This document shows positions 1-7,210 of a stretch of DNA of 24,859 nucleotides, piece after piece. The stretch comes from Nitrospinaceae bacterium. GTDB lineage: Bacteria; Nitrospinota; Nitrospinia; Nitrospinales; VA-1. A program made the translations under genes and the position numbers. Under the pieces are notes generated by a model, which was given only the letters and a program-made list of their open reading frames with translations, had not been told where the DNA came from and did no database searches. Location: positions 1 to 24,859 of the forward strand of contig JAJDBI010000065.1 in the NCBI GenBank assembly GCA_029261435.1, written 5' to 3'. Position 1 is the first letter of the stretch, and every line of letters begins with the position of its first letter.

Positions 1-302
1 TTGGGTTCTTTCTTCTTGCTCCTCAGTTTCATATAACTGGCGTTTAAGGTAATGCGATAAACCCAACTTGAAAACGCCGACTTTCCCTGAAATGTATTGA
101 TCTTCCTGAATAGAGTCAGGAGAACCTCCTGAGTCACATCCTGTGCATCCATCTGGTTGCGCATCAGGTTGAAACTGAGGGCATAAATTTTCTGTTGATA
201 AAGCTCAGCTATCTTGTCGTAGGCCTCAAGATTGCCTGCTTGAAGGTCTCTGACTAGAGCTTCTTCTATTTCTTTATCTTCTTTTTGCTGGGTAAAGGAC
301 AT
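1..302 (-). CDS. ECF-type RNA polymerase sigma factor, N-terminal part (runs off the window)
   Basis: About 100 codons are visible, starting at the ATG at 302 and reading off the left edge. The translation has the sigma-70 region 2 pattern: an amphipathic helix (AYDKIAELYQQKIYALSFNL), then the QDVTQEVLLTLFRKINTFQG core-binding and -10 recognition segment, then FSSWVYRITLNAS, the usual entry to the region 2/4 linker. ECF factors of this RpoE-like class direct RNA polymerase to stress or envelope promoters. Region 4, which reads the -35 element, lies outside the window. An in-frame TAA lies about 30 nt upstream, so the start cannot move far; the ribosome site is weak. No anti-sigma factor is visible. 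tatA lies upstream on the same strand with a 193-nt gap, so a shared transcript is possible but not shown. Confidence 0.88.
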   Translation of the reverse strand, partial: MSFTQQKEDKEIEEALVRDLQAGNLEAYDKIAELYQQKIYALSFNLMRNQMDAQDVTQEVLLTLFRKINTFQGKSAFSSWVYRITLNASYMKLRSKKKEP

Positions 303-426
303 AAAAGAGCAAATCCAGTTTTATTTTCTGCTGGGAAAGGGCATACGTTTCTTTTACGAGAACTCGCCGGGATTTGCAATTCCCCCTTTTATTCCAGTCC
401 TTTTAGGATGCTTTTAAATACAAAGC

Positions 427-449
427 GATTCGTCAAAACAAGACGAATC
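427..449 (-). terminator. Inverted repeat downstream of tatA, weak terminator candidate
   Basis: The arms GATTCGTC (427-434) and GACGAATC (442-449) are perfectly complementary over 8 bp with a 7-nt loop. On the minus strand the hairpin follows the tatA stop by about 45 nt and is trailed by a T-containing but not uniform tract. It could terminate tatA. The remaining sequence between the sigma factor start (302) and tatA shows nothing else clear. Confidence 0.35.
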
Positions 450-495
450 CATGTAAAAAAACAATCCTCCCTGGAAGGGGAAGAAGGGGGGTGAC

Positions 496-768
496 TTATT
501 TGGCTTCTGGCTCGGTAGTAGAAGCTACAGGGTTCTCATCAGTTTTGGGTTCATCGCTATCACCTTCGGTAACTTCTGCTGTATCAGTTGCCTCATCAGT
601 AGCTTCTGGAAGTTCTTCTGCATTCTCTTCAGCTTCCTTCATAGACTTCTTGAAGTTCCGGATACTATTACCAAAAGCACTACCTATTTCCGGTAGCTTT
701 CCAGCTCCGAAGATGATCATAATAATGACCAAAATGATCATTAACTCTGGAAAACCTATTCCCATCAT
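496..768 (-). CDS. tatA: Sec-independent protein translocase subunit TatA/TatE
   Basis: This 90-residue protein has the TatA layout. A short N-terminus (MMGIGFPEL) leads into one membrane helix (about residues 8-21, IILVIIMIIFGAGKLPEIG), where the F-G-x-G-K-L-P hinge is diagnostic. An amphipathic helix follows (GSAFGNSIRNFKKSMKEAEE), then an acidic, disordered C-terminal tail. TatA oligomerises in the inner membrane to form the passage for folded twin-arginine substrates, with TatC (absent here) as receptor. The start lies just after AAAGGGA, a good ribosome site; ATG codons at 768 and 765 are both possible. The sulfite-oxidase-like protein at 11621-12379 carries a twin-arginine signal and is a likely client. 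TatB is excluded by the short length and the FGAGKLPE hinge. Confidence 0.93.
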   Translation of the reverse strand: MMGIGFPELMIILVIIMIIFGAGKLPEIGSAFGNSIRNFKKSMKEAEENAEELPEATDEATDTAEVTEGDSDEPKTDENPVASTTEPEAK

Positions 769-865
769 AGCGAAAATCCCTTTATTTATTTGAGAAAAGG
801 CCGATTATAGCACAAACAGGTATGAAGACAAATGCAAATAATGGACTGGATATCAGGTGTTTTTA

Positions 866-874
866 TGTTACAAT
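866..874 (+). promoter_or_regulatory. Candidate extended -10 promoter for the PagL-like gene
   Basis: TGTTACAAT at 866-874 fits an extended -10 (TGn plus TACAAT, one mismatch to TATAAT). A weak -35-like TGGATA sits at 847-852, 16 nt upstream. Transcription would start near 881, about 50 nt before the ATG at 930. The 161-nt gap between divergent tatA and this gene must hold both promoters. Confidence 0.45.
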
Positions 875-929
875 CCGACCTTTATGGGTTGTGGTAAAAA
901 GGATTCTAAACTTTAGGAAACAATAGGAT

Positions 930-1535
930 ATGAAATTTATATTACGAGCTGGGGCTGTTCTTGCAATTCTTTTGATGTTGAATGTGTCGACTGCGGGAGC
1001 TGAAAACTTTTCTCAAAGATTTGAAAAAGGAAGTTCCGATTTTGGTGCCCAACTGGGCTGGGGGCATAACTTTGATCTTCCTCCCGGACGAAATCGTACG
1101 GACATGGGATTTGCGTTCTTTTTCCCTAACTGGCAGCGTAATTTGACCGGGGTGATTGGCGGCGACTCCTGGTATCAAGGGGCATTGTTCTATCATATGG
1201 AAGCCGGTCTCGCTTTTGCCGATCGTGATGACAAGTTCCTGCTGGGGTGGTCTCCTTTGATGGTTCAGTATAAATTTCTCAGTCCAAAAAGAAGATGGGC
1301 TCCGAACATTCTCCTTGGAGCGGGCTTTTCCATGACCAACTGGAAAGATGTTGCCGAGAGGGAGTTGGGCAGTGAGTTCCAATTCCTGCTTCATGCCGGA
1401 GCTGGATTGGAATACTTCAAGAAAAATGGTGCCTATTCCATTAATTACCGACTGTTTCATGTTTCAAATGCCGGAATTCAAATTCCTAATATTGGACTCA
1501 ATGCCCACGTCTTCAGCCTGGGTATGCGCTTTTAA
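930..1535 (+). CDS. pagL: PagL-like lipid A 3-O-deacylase (acyloxyacyl hydrolase family)
   Basis: The 201-residue protein begins with a Sec signal peptide (about residues 1-24, cleavage after STAGA) and continues as alternating aromatic/polar strands ending in an aromatic residue (GMRF), typical of an 8-stranded outer-membrane barrel. Near the C-terminus is FHVSNAGIQIPNIGLN, the PagL active-site block with His177 and Ser179. PagL removes the 3-O-linked acyl chain from lipid A in the outer leaflet. From memory, the Pseudomonas enzyme completes its triad with a Glu 14 residues after the His; here that position is Asn191. Such substitutions may be common in distant family members, so activity is probable but unproven. 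The ribosome site is AGGAAA/TAGGAT at 915-929. A short inverted repeat (1539-1553) follows the stop without a T-tract. Confidence 0.82.
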   Translation: MKFILRAGAVLAILLMLNVSTAGAENFSQRFEKGSSDFGAQLGWGHNFDLPPGRNRTDMGFAFFFPNWQRNLTGVIGGDSWYQGALFYHMEAGLAFADRDDKFLLGWSPLMVQYKFLSPKRRWAPNILLGAGFSMTNWKDVAERELGSEFQFLLHAGAGLEYFKKNGAYSINYRLFHVSNAGIQIPNIGLNAHVFSLGMRF

Positions 1536-1634
1536 AGGGCAGAGAACCTCTGCAGGCCGAGATAATCTTTGCTTGCAAACCCAGTAACTACCCACTGGCC
1601 ACCGGTGTTTCGCCGGATCGAATTATAAGCTCCC

Positions 1635-4358
1635 ATGACATCCCCCTCTGCTAATGGCTTGCTCAGCCGTTTCTTGTCTGCCATTGAACGCTTTGCCTAT
1701 CGGTATTCTCTTCTTGTCATTGCCGCATCCCTGATATTAGCTATCCTCTCTTTATGGGTGACTGCGCAAAAACTCACCTTCAAAACGGGGCGTGGTGATC
1801 TCGTCGCCAAGGGCCTGCCTTATGTCAAACTTTATAAAAATTACCGAGCACAATTTGAAGACCTGAGCGGTATGGTTGTGGTGGTGGAAGGTGAAAGTCC
1901 GGCGGATATGTCCGGTTATGCCGAAGCTCTGGAAAAAAAACTGCAAGCCCAACCTCATCTATTCTCTAAAGTTGTTTACAAAATCGATACCAGTTACTTC
2001 CGCTCGAGGTTCCTGCTTTACCTTGATCAGGATGAATTAGAATCACTGATCCGCAAGCTGGAAGACCATCAAGATTTTCTGGAGTCGGTGAATGTCGCAC
2101 CTGGACTCCATCCGCTTTTATCCAGCATCAATGCTGAAATCAGCTCGGGTATGGTTGATTCCCTGTTGACCGATTTTTTAGGCGGAGAAGAAGAAAGCAA
2201 AGAAGAAAATGAAAAAGAAGCCGACCTCAACCTTTTGATCCGGCTTCTGGAAGAAATGACCCGGTTCCTGAAAGGTGAAACCAGTTATCGCTCTCCCTGG
2301 CAGGCATTGTTCAAGGGTGGTGACGAATCTCTGCGCGAACAAGGGTATATGGTCTCTAAAAATGGAGAGCTGCTTTTTATTCTGATCGTCCCCAACGATG
2401 ATGAAACTAGTTTCACGGGATACAAAGATGCCGTGGAGCAGGCCCGCCAGGTCATAGCCGAAACCCGTATAGACTTCCCCGGTGTAACAGTCGGTCTCAC
2501 CGGTGAAGATGTGATATCCAGCGATGAAATGGTGACCACTCAGTCTGATGTCGAAACCGCATCCAAAATTGCTTTAATAGGGGTTGCTCTGCTCTTCATC
2601 ATCGCCTACCAGGGAGTGGTCAAGCCACTTCTGGCGGTGTTTTGCCTTCTGCTTGGTTTGAGTTGGACCATGGGATTCACTGCCTTGACAATCGGGCACT
2701 TGAATATTCTTTCTGTTGTGTTCACCACTATCCTGATTGGGCTGGGCATAGATTTTGGAATCCATATTCTCGGACGTTTTAAGGAGGAACGACAACAAGG
2801 TAATGAAATTCTACCTGCCCTGCAAAAAACTCTACAGGGAACGGGAAAGGGAAATTTCGCCGGTGCCATCACCACGGCCATCGCTTTTGGTGCCATGGTG
2901 CTCACTGACTTCATCGGTATTGTGGAGTTAGGATGGATAGCCGGATGGGGAATTCTTTTCTGCATGGTCTCCATGCTCCTGGTGCTACCGGCTCTGATCA
3001 CAGTGGAAGAAAAATGGCGCAAGCCGAGTTACTTGCAAACAAAATCCACGACCGCTGCACAAAGAGGGTGGATCGATAAACTGTTCGATCATTATTATCT
3101 CATCATCGGAGTGTGTACCGTTCTGGTTCTCATTGCTTCCCTGTCATTGAAAGGACTACGTTTTGACTACAACCTGCTTAACTTGCAGGCTAAGGGAACG
3201 GAAGCGGTTCAATATGAAATGAAAATTCTTGAAAGTGCCGGGAGGTCCGCCTGGTCTGCGGCCATGCTGGCCGACTCTTTGAAAGAGATTCAGGAAAAAG
3301 AGAGACAACTCAAAGCCTTGCCAACCGTGGCCCGGGTTGAAAGCATCTCGGCAGTGATACCGGATAATCAGGAAGAAAACGCGCAAATAATTCGGGAAAA
3401 CCTCGCTCCTCTTTTAATGGATCTGGAAGTGGAACCGGAAGATGTCGACTTTTCCTGGAAAGCTATGAACAAAACACTCAAAGGTATTCAATTCAAACTA
3501 CAAGGCCGAGAGGAAGACGAGCTCGATCCTGTTCAAGTGGCAGGAAACCGTGTCAGAAATTTTCTGGAACAAAGCCAGAAGGTGGAACCCGATTTGGCAG
3601 AAAAAAGATTGCGTAATTTTTCCGAATTACTGTTCACAGATTATCGCAACCTCATGGAAGAACTCAAAGCCAATGCCGATGTGAAACTGGTTAAGCTGGA
3701 AGAAATCCCCGAAACCCTGAGAAAACGATATATCTCGCAAAAGGGCAAATACGTGGCACATATTTTCCCCAGCGTGGATGTCTGGGATTTGGATGAACGG
3801 CAAAAATATCTGAATGATCTCAGGTCGGTGGACCTCAATGTCACAGGCACCGCAATACATATGTTCGAGTCCACCCGGTTGATGACGGAAGGTTATGTCA
3901 ATGGCGGTCTCTATGCCATGACCGCGATCATTATTTATGTTTTTTTTCTATTCCGAAATTTGCGTACCGTTTTTTTTGTTTTGCTTCCAGTGCTGGTCGG
4001 GTCCATCTGGACAGTTGGCGTTATGGAACTGATTGGACTGAAGCTGAACATGGCAAACCTCGTCATCCTGCCGCTCATTCTTGGCATCGGTGTCGTCAAT
4101 GGCATTCACATCACCCATCGCTACCGTGAGGAAGAAGACAAGCACGCCACTATACTAGGGAAAAGCACCGGCCAAGCCGTTCTCCTCAGTTCCCTCACTA
4201 CCATGATCGGGTTCGGCAGCATGATGGTGGCCAACCATTATGGTGTGTTCAGCCTGGGCATGGTGCTGACTCTGGGTGTGTTCAATTGTCTCATTGCGTC
4301 CATCACTTTCCTGCCCGCACTCCTGAAACTCAGTACCGCTAAAGGCTGGAAAGTCTAG
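1635..4358 (+). CDS. MMPL/RND-family lipid exporter, HpnN-like
   Basis: This 907-residue protein has the MMPL/RND plan duplicated in tandem: TM1 at about 25-44, a large periplasmic domain (45-310), a bundle of five helices (about 312-455), a 13th-strand-like linker, then TM7 near 490, a second periplasmic domain, and five more helices to the end. The proton-relay type motif GIDFGIH appears at 371-377, and its degenerate partner GVVNGIHITHRYREEE near residue 835. The periplasmic domain contains a glutamate/lysine-rich insert at 183-197. HpnN-type members carry hopanoids or other lipids from the inner to the outer membrane using the proton gradient; the closest match by motif is that group. No hopanoid gene is visible nearby, so the substrate is open. 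The ribosome site before the ATG at 1635 is poor. It may share a transcript with the outer-membrane lipid A enzyme 100 nt upstream, which would make an envelope-lipid pair. Confidence 0.85.
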   Translation: MTSPSANGLLSRFLSAIERFAYRYSLLVIAASLILAILSLWVTAQKLTFKTGRGDLVAKGLPYVKLYKNYRAQFEDLSGMVVVVEGESPADMSGYAEALEKKLQAQPHLFSKVVYKIDTSYFRSRFLLYLDQDELESLIRKLEDHQDFLESVNVAPGLHPLLSSINAEISSGMVDSLLTDFLGGEEESKEENEKEADLNLLIRLLEEMTRFLKGETSYRSPWQALFKGGDESLREQGYMVSKNGELLFILIVPNDDETSFTGYKDAVEQARQVIAETRIDFPGVTVGLTGEDVISSDEMVTTQSDVETASKIALIGVALLFIIAYQGVVKPLLAVFCLLLGLSWTMGFTALTIGHLNILSVVFTTILIGLGIDFGIHILGRFKEERQQGNEILPALQKTLQGTGKGNFAGAITTAIAFGAMVLTDFIGIVELGWIAGWGILFCMVSMLLVLPALITVEEKWRKPSYLQTKSTTAAQRGWIDKLFDHYYLIIGVCTVLVLIASLSLKGLRFDYNLLNLQAKGTEAVQYEMKILESAGRSAWSAAMLADSLKEIQEKERQLKALPTVARVESISAVIPDNQEENAQIIRENLAPLLMDLEVEPEDVDFSWKAMNKTLKGIQFKLQGREEDELDPVQVAGNRVRNFLEQSQKVEPDLAEKRLRNFSELLFTDYRNLMEELKANADVKLVKLEEIPETLRKRYISQKGKYVAHIFPSVDVWDLDERQKYLNDLRSVDLNVTGTAIHMFESTRLMTEGYVNGGLYAMTAIIIYVFFLFRNLRTVFFVLLPVLVGSIWTVGVMELIGLKLNMANLVILPLILGIGVVNGIHITHRYREEEDKHATILGKSTGQAVLLSSLTTMIGFGSMMVANHYGVFSLGMVLTLGVFNCLIASITFLPALLKLSTAKGWKV

Positions 4359-4417
4359 CCGGTCACCAAGCGTGCCCCAGCTGGTTATAATTCTTTTGGT
4401 GAACGAAGAGTTATCTT

Positions 4418-4436
4418 GGCAAGATGTGATCTTGCC
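4418..4436 (+). terminator. Hairpin downstream of the MMPL gene
   Basis: GGCAAGAT (4418-4425) and ATCTTGCC (4429-4436) form a perfect 8-bp stem with a 3-nt loop, 60 nt after the MMPL stop. It is followed on the plus strand by a pyrimidine-rich run (CGCTTCTTCTCTGTC). It could terminate either the MMPL gene or, read the other way, the convergent three-paralogue unit ending at 4625. Confidence 0.45.
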
Positions 4437-4624
4437 CGCTTCTTCTCTGTCTGGGAGGTTAGGGGGGACATCGTAGGAGTTTGTTAATGTATATTTAGCA
4501 TTACCTCTGCAAAGCACGGGACTAAGGAGGAAGAACATCCTATGCTTCACAGAGGCATGCCAAAAATAAATCAGGCAGGGCAAATTAAAATAAATTCTGA
4601 TGGCAGGTCGAGCCTCATAAAAAA

Positions 4625-5251
4625 TTATTTTTTCTGATTTTCCAAATTAAAGGTGACAGGGGTGGAAGCCGCGCCTGGGCCACCGCCTGTCATGACAATG
4701 TCAGCACTGCTAAGATTCTCAATAGGAAGCTCTTTGTTGATGGATTGGATGACGGCTGATTTCATAACGTCACCTTCTTCAACTTGTGATACAGCTCCTA
4801 CCCAGATAGTGGGCGGAAATTGGAAAACAGCTTTTTGTCCGGGAGCAATGCCGCTTTTTGCGGCAAGAATTTTTTCATCTCTGAGGGCATACCCGCTGAT
4901 GGCCCCGGTTTCCAGGCTATTTTTAATCTCTACGTCTTTTTTGTTGATTGCCGGTATGCTGGAAAGTTTTAAACAGTTTTCTGATTTTTCAGCGGCCAGT
5001 TCAAAAGACTGTCCCTCACAGGCCGTCATGGTACAGGTGGGGTTTCCGTCAGGATCGGAAGCTTGCACCTTGAAATGTGAAGGATAAAGAAATGAATACT
5101 TGATCAGTTGTTTGGGATTTTTAATGACAGTCCAGGCAACGGCAGTCTCATCGAAACTTTCCGCGACATTTTTTTGGAAAATCACAATAGTGCTGTTGTG
5201 GTTATCGTTGGATTTTTTAATGAAGTTTAATTTGGTTTTTTTTACAGCCAT
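4625..5251 (-). CDS. Paralogue A of a three-copy protein family of unknown function
   Basis: The 208-residue product starts at the ATG at 5251, preceded by AGAAAGGAGAA, an excellent ribosome site; an upstream in-frame ATG at 5296 has none. There is no signal peptide or membrane segment, so the protein should be cytoplasmic. It shares with its two neighbours the blocks LNFIKKS near the N-terminus, FQKNVAESFDE (about 25-35), ETGAISG, APGQKAVFQF, PTIWVGAVSQVEEGDVM, and a C-terminal SSADIVMTGGGPGAASTP followed by FNLEN. The middle region (residues 45-100) is clearly diverged from the other two copies, so A is the older or faster-evolving member. The sequence looks all-beta, with many alternating hydrophobic stretches. 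I do not recognise a characterised family. A is the last gene of the minus-strand unit and lacks the leader motif found before the other copies. Confidence 0.85.
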   Translation of the reverse strand: MAVKKTKLNFIKKSNDNHNSTIVIFQKNVAESFDETAVAWTVIKNPKQLIKYSFLYPSHFKVQASDPDGNPTCTMTACEGQSFELAAEKSENCLKLSSIPAINKKDVEIKNSLETGAISGYALRDEKILAAKSGIAPGQKAVFQFPPTIWVGAVSQVEEGDVMKSAVIQSINKELPIENLSSADIVMTGGGPGAASTPVTFNLENQKK

Positions 5252-5283
5252 TATTAAATTCTCCTTTCTAATAAGATGACGAA

Positions 5284-5441
5284 GTAGAAGGGGCATATGG
5301 AAAACCTGAGTGATCTGCAGGGAACCAGCGGGCTTGAAAGTTATGCGTCAGGCGGCTCTTTGAAGTTGCGGTTTGCATCCTGGAGGAAACGTAAACAGCT
5401 TGTTCGTCGAGATACCTGTGCCAGGTGGGTGCCCCTTCTAC
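5284..5441. repeat. 12-bp perfect inverted repeat enclosing about 134 nt
   Basis: GTAGAAGGGGCA at 5284-5295 is matched by its reverse complement TGCCCCTTCTAC at 5430-5441. Including flanks, 15 of 16 positions agree (CGA-A/T-GTAGAAGGGGCA). The left arm lies just upstream of the paralogue A start. A shorter GTAAAC/GTTTAC pair is near its right end. The arrangement could be the ends of a small non-autonomous element or an operator pair; no target-site duplication was seen. Confidence 0.5.
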
Positions 5442-5468
5442 ATCGAGATATATGTTTACCTTTATGTC

Positions 5469-5512
5469 TTTCCCGAAAAGCTTGTATCCGCAAGAACCCG
5501 TCCTTCGGGAAA
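5469..5512. repeat. Nested inverted repeat (possible structured RNA or terminator)
   Basis: TTTCCCGAA (5469-5477) and TTCGGGAAA (5504-5512) form a perfect 9-bp outer stem. Inside it, CTTG (5481-5484) and CAAG (5491-5494) make a second small stem, and CCCG/CGGG offers an alternative pairing. It lies in the A-B spacer, where it could end transcripts coming from paralogue B. No T-tract directly follows on the minus strand. Confidence 0.45.
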
Positions 5513-5685
5513 AACTTTTGCCCGATAAATATTGGCTAACTTGACTCTGTTGGAATAATTATTCTTTTTGTTACTTCTGTTGAAAGTTTTGGGGCACAGT
5601 GCATAGGCGCTTGTGGCGAGGATGGGTCGCATTAATTGCCAGGACTTGCACCCCAAAACCGTCTTTGTTATTGAGTTGAAGGTGA

Positions 5686-5711
5686 GGCGGGCAGGACGAA
5701 GCCTGCCCACC
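5686..5711 (-). terminator. GC-rich hairpin after paralogue B
   Basis: On the minus strand this reads as a 10-bp stem with one G-T wobble (GGTGGGCAGG / CCTGCCCGCC) and a 6-nt CTTCGT loop, beginning 13 nt after the paralogue B stop. No T-tract follows. A related element sits at exactly the same distance behind paralogue C (6437-6462), so it was copied with the gene. It may stabilise the 3' end of the mRNA or attenuate transcription. Confidence 0.5.
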
Positions 5712-5724
5712 CACGTGAAGCTGC

Positions 5725-6357
5725 TTATCTGGCTTTGTTAATGTTTTCCAGATTAAATACAAAGGGAGTGGAGGCCTTGTCCGGACCGCCACCTGTCATG
5801 ACAATGTCTGCACTGCTGATGCCATAGAGGGGAAGTTCCCGGTTAACAGTCTGGATGATTGCTGAGTTCATCACATCGCCTTCGACGATTTGTGAAACCG
5901 CTCCGATCCAGATCGTGGGCTGAAACTGAAAAACTGCTTTCTGTCCGGGTGCAATCGTGGTTTTAGAGGCGATCACCTTTCCATCTCGGATAATATTTCC
6001 GTCCACGGCTCCGGTTTCCATGCTGTTTCTGATTTCCACTTCATTTGGATTGGTGGCGGGTTTATCGGAAAGCTTCAGAACATTTCCTGATGCATCCTTG
6101 ACCATTTCATAGGATTGCCCGTTGTAGGCCACCTTGGAGGGGGTAAAATTTCCATAAGAATCTGCTGCACTTACTTTAAAGTCTAATGAAAAGGTGAACG
6201 GGTGGTTATCCAAACGTCCGCAGTTTTCAATGACCCTCCATGCAACAGCCAGCTCGTCAAAGCTTTCTGCGACATTTTTTTGAAAAACCACGACGGAACT
6301 GTTGTTGGTGTCTTTGGATCGGTTGATGAAGTTTAATTTTATTTTTTGAGTAGCCAT
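5725..6357 (-). CDS. Paralogue B of the three-copy family of unknown function
   Basis: The 210-residue product starts at the ATG at 6357 behind CAAGGAGAACTTAATC. It has no signal peptide or membrane segment. An ungapped comparison with paralogue C shows about 27 differences over 208 positions (roughly 87% identity), mostly conservative swaps such as V/I, K/R and D/N. This indicates a recent duplication under purifying selection. Shared blocks are FQKNVAESFDE, VIENCGRLDNHPFTFSLDFKV, NPNEVEIRNSMETGA, APGQKAVFQFQPTIWIG and SADIVMTGGGP. Relative to C it carries two extra residues (AR) at the C-terminus. The function is unknown; the glycine-rich MTGGGP block resembles a loop but matches no nucleotide-binding motif I know. 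Leader and 3' hairpin are shared with C, so the duplicated unit included its control elements. Confidence 0.87.
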   Translation of the reverse strand: MATQKIKLNFINRSKDTNNSSVVVFQKNVAESFDELAVAWRVIENCGRLDNHPFTFSLDFKVSAADSYGNFTPSKVAYNGQSYEMVKDASGNVLKLSDKPATNPNEVEIRNSMETGAVDGNIIRDGKVIASKTTIAPGQKAVFQFQPTIWIGAVSQIVEGDVMNSAIIQTVNRELPLYGISSADIVMTGGGPDKASTPFVFNLENINKAR

Positions 6358-6399
6358 GATTAAGTTCTCCTTGAACTTGAAAGTTTAATAAAAATATGG

Positions 6400-6407
6400 A
6401 TAAAGTT
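6400..6407 (-). promoter_or_regulatory. Shared leader motif upstream of paralogue B
   Basis: ATAAAGTT on the plus strand (AACTTTAT as read by the gene) lies 42 nt upstream of the start codon. The identical octamer precedes paralogue C and the RNase-like gene at nearly the same distance (38 and 40 nt), followed in each by an A/T-rich stretch and a GGAGAA ribosome site. It could be a promoter element or a regulator site. Confidence 0.5.
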
Positions 6408-6436
6408 TGAACTACGAAACAAGAACTCTGGGGTCA

Positions 6437-6462
6437 GGTGGGTGGGGCAAAGCCTGCCCACC
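6437..6462 (-). terminator. GC-rich hairpin after paralogue C
   Basis: The outer stem GGTGGG (6437-6442) / CCCACC (6457-6462) is perfect, and inner pairs are imperfect. It begins 13 nt after the paralogue C stop, the same spacing as the related hairpin after paralogue B, and shares the GGTGGGCAGGCTT sequence on the minus strand. No T-tract follows. Confidence 0.45.
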
Positions 6463-6475
6463 AGTCGGCAGGGGC

Positions 6476-7102
6476 TTATTTGTTGACATTTTCCAGGTTA
6501 AACACAAAGGGAGTGGAGTCTTTGCCCGGACCACCTCCTGTCATGACGATGTCGGCACTGCTGATGCCATAGAGGGGAAGTTCTCGATTTACAGTCTGAA
6601 TGATTGCTGAATTCATGACCTCACCTTCTTCTACTTGCGAAATTGTCCCGATCCAGATCGTAGGCTGAAACTGAAATACAGCTTTTTGTCCCGGGGCAAT
6701 ATTGGTTTTTGTGGAGATGATTCTTCCATCCCGAATGATGTCGCCATTGATTGCTCCGGTTTCCATGCTGTTTCTGATTTCCACTTCATTCGGGTTGGTG
6801 GCGGGAGTATCGGAAAGTTTCAGGATATGCCCTGAGGAATCCTTGACCATTTCATAGGACTGACCGTTGTAGGCGACTTTTGCCGGAGTGAAGTTTCCAT
6901 ATGAATCTTCACAGCTGACTTTAAAGTCTAATGAAAATGTGAACGGGTGATTGTCAAGACGTCCGCAGTTCTCAATGATCTTCCACGCAACGGCAATCTC
7001 GTCAAAGCTCTCTGCAACATTTTTTTGGAAGACAACGACGGAACTGTTGTTGGTGTCTTTGGATTTGTTGATAAAATTTAGTTTGATTTTTTGAGTAGCC
7101 AT
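6476..7102 (-). CDS. Paralogue C of the three-copy family of unknown function
   Basis: The 208-residue product starts at the ATG at 7102 behind TTCAAGGAGAATATAAAA, a strong ribosome site. It is nearly the same protein as paralogue B (about 87% identical by eye) with the same soluble, probably beta-rich character and no export signal. Local differences include CED for AAD near residue 64 and GPGKDSTP for GPDKASTP near the C-terminus. It is the first paralogue after the exported RNase-like gene, 108 nt downstream of it on the same strand. The gene carries its own leader motif (7141-7148), so it may be transcribed both from its own promoter and by read-through. A role as a cognate cytoplasmic partner of the RNase-like protein is only a hypothesis based on position. 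Confidence 0.87.
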   Translation of the reverse strand: MATQKIKLNFINKSKDTNNSSVVVFQKNVAESFDEIAVAWKIIENCGRLDNHPFTFSLDFKVSCEDSYGNFTPAKVAYNGQSYEMVKDSSGHILKLSDTPATNPNEVEIRNSMETGAINGDIIRDGRIISTKTNIAPGQKAVFQFQPTIWIGTISQVEEGEVMNSAIIQTVNRELPLYGISSADIVMTGGGPGKDSTPFVFNLENVNK

Positions 7103-7140
7103 TTTTATATTCTCCTTGAATTTTTAGTGATTATTTTTTA

Positions 7141-7148
7141 ATAAAGTT
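7141..7148 (-). promoter_or_regulatory. Shared leader motif upstream of paralogue C
   Basis: ATAAAGTT (plus strand) lies 38 nt upstream of the paralogue C start, inside the 108-nt gap after the RNase-like gene. It is the same octamer as before paralogue B and the RNase-like gene. Confidence 0.5.
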
Positions 7149-7210
7149 ATGATTGCCGAATAACAGAGATCAGAGACCTTATTCATGCTTTTCTGATCGT
7201 GCTACTAATC

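Larger units (their letters stand above)
5252..5724. other. 473-nt gene-free spacer between paralogues A and B, rich in inverted repeats
   Basis: No convincing gene is present: the small open frames on both strands lack ribosome sites and look like no known protein. The stretch holds two inverted-repeat structures (5284-5441 and 5469-5512) and the hairpin behind paralogue B, each listed separately. It is much longer than the 118-nt spacer between paralogues B and C. It may therefore be an inserted or decayed segment, for example a remnant of another paralogue copy or a small mobile element. Confidence 0.5.

Noticed and set aside
491..793. 100-codon plus-strand open frame
   Set aside because: It is the complement of tatA; the Ser/Val-rich repeats are an artefact of the acidic TatA tail.
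5297..5539. 80-codon plus-strand open frame in the A-B spacer
   Set aside because: No ribosome site, basic low-information translation, and it spans inverted repeats.
4625..7102. CRISPR or short tandem repeat array suggested by repeated sequence blocks
   Set aside because: The similarity is between whole coding genes; there are no short regular repeats with unique spacers.
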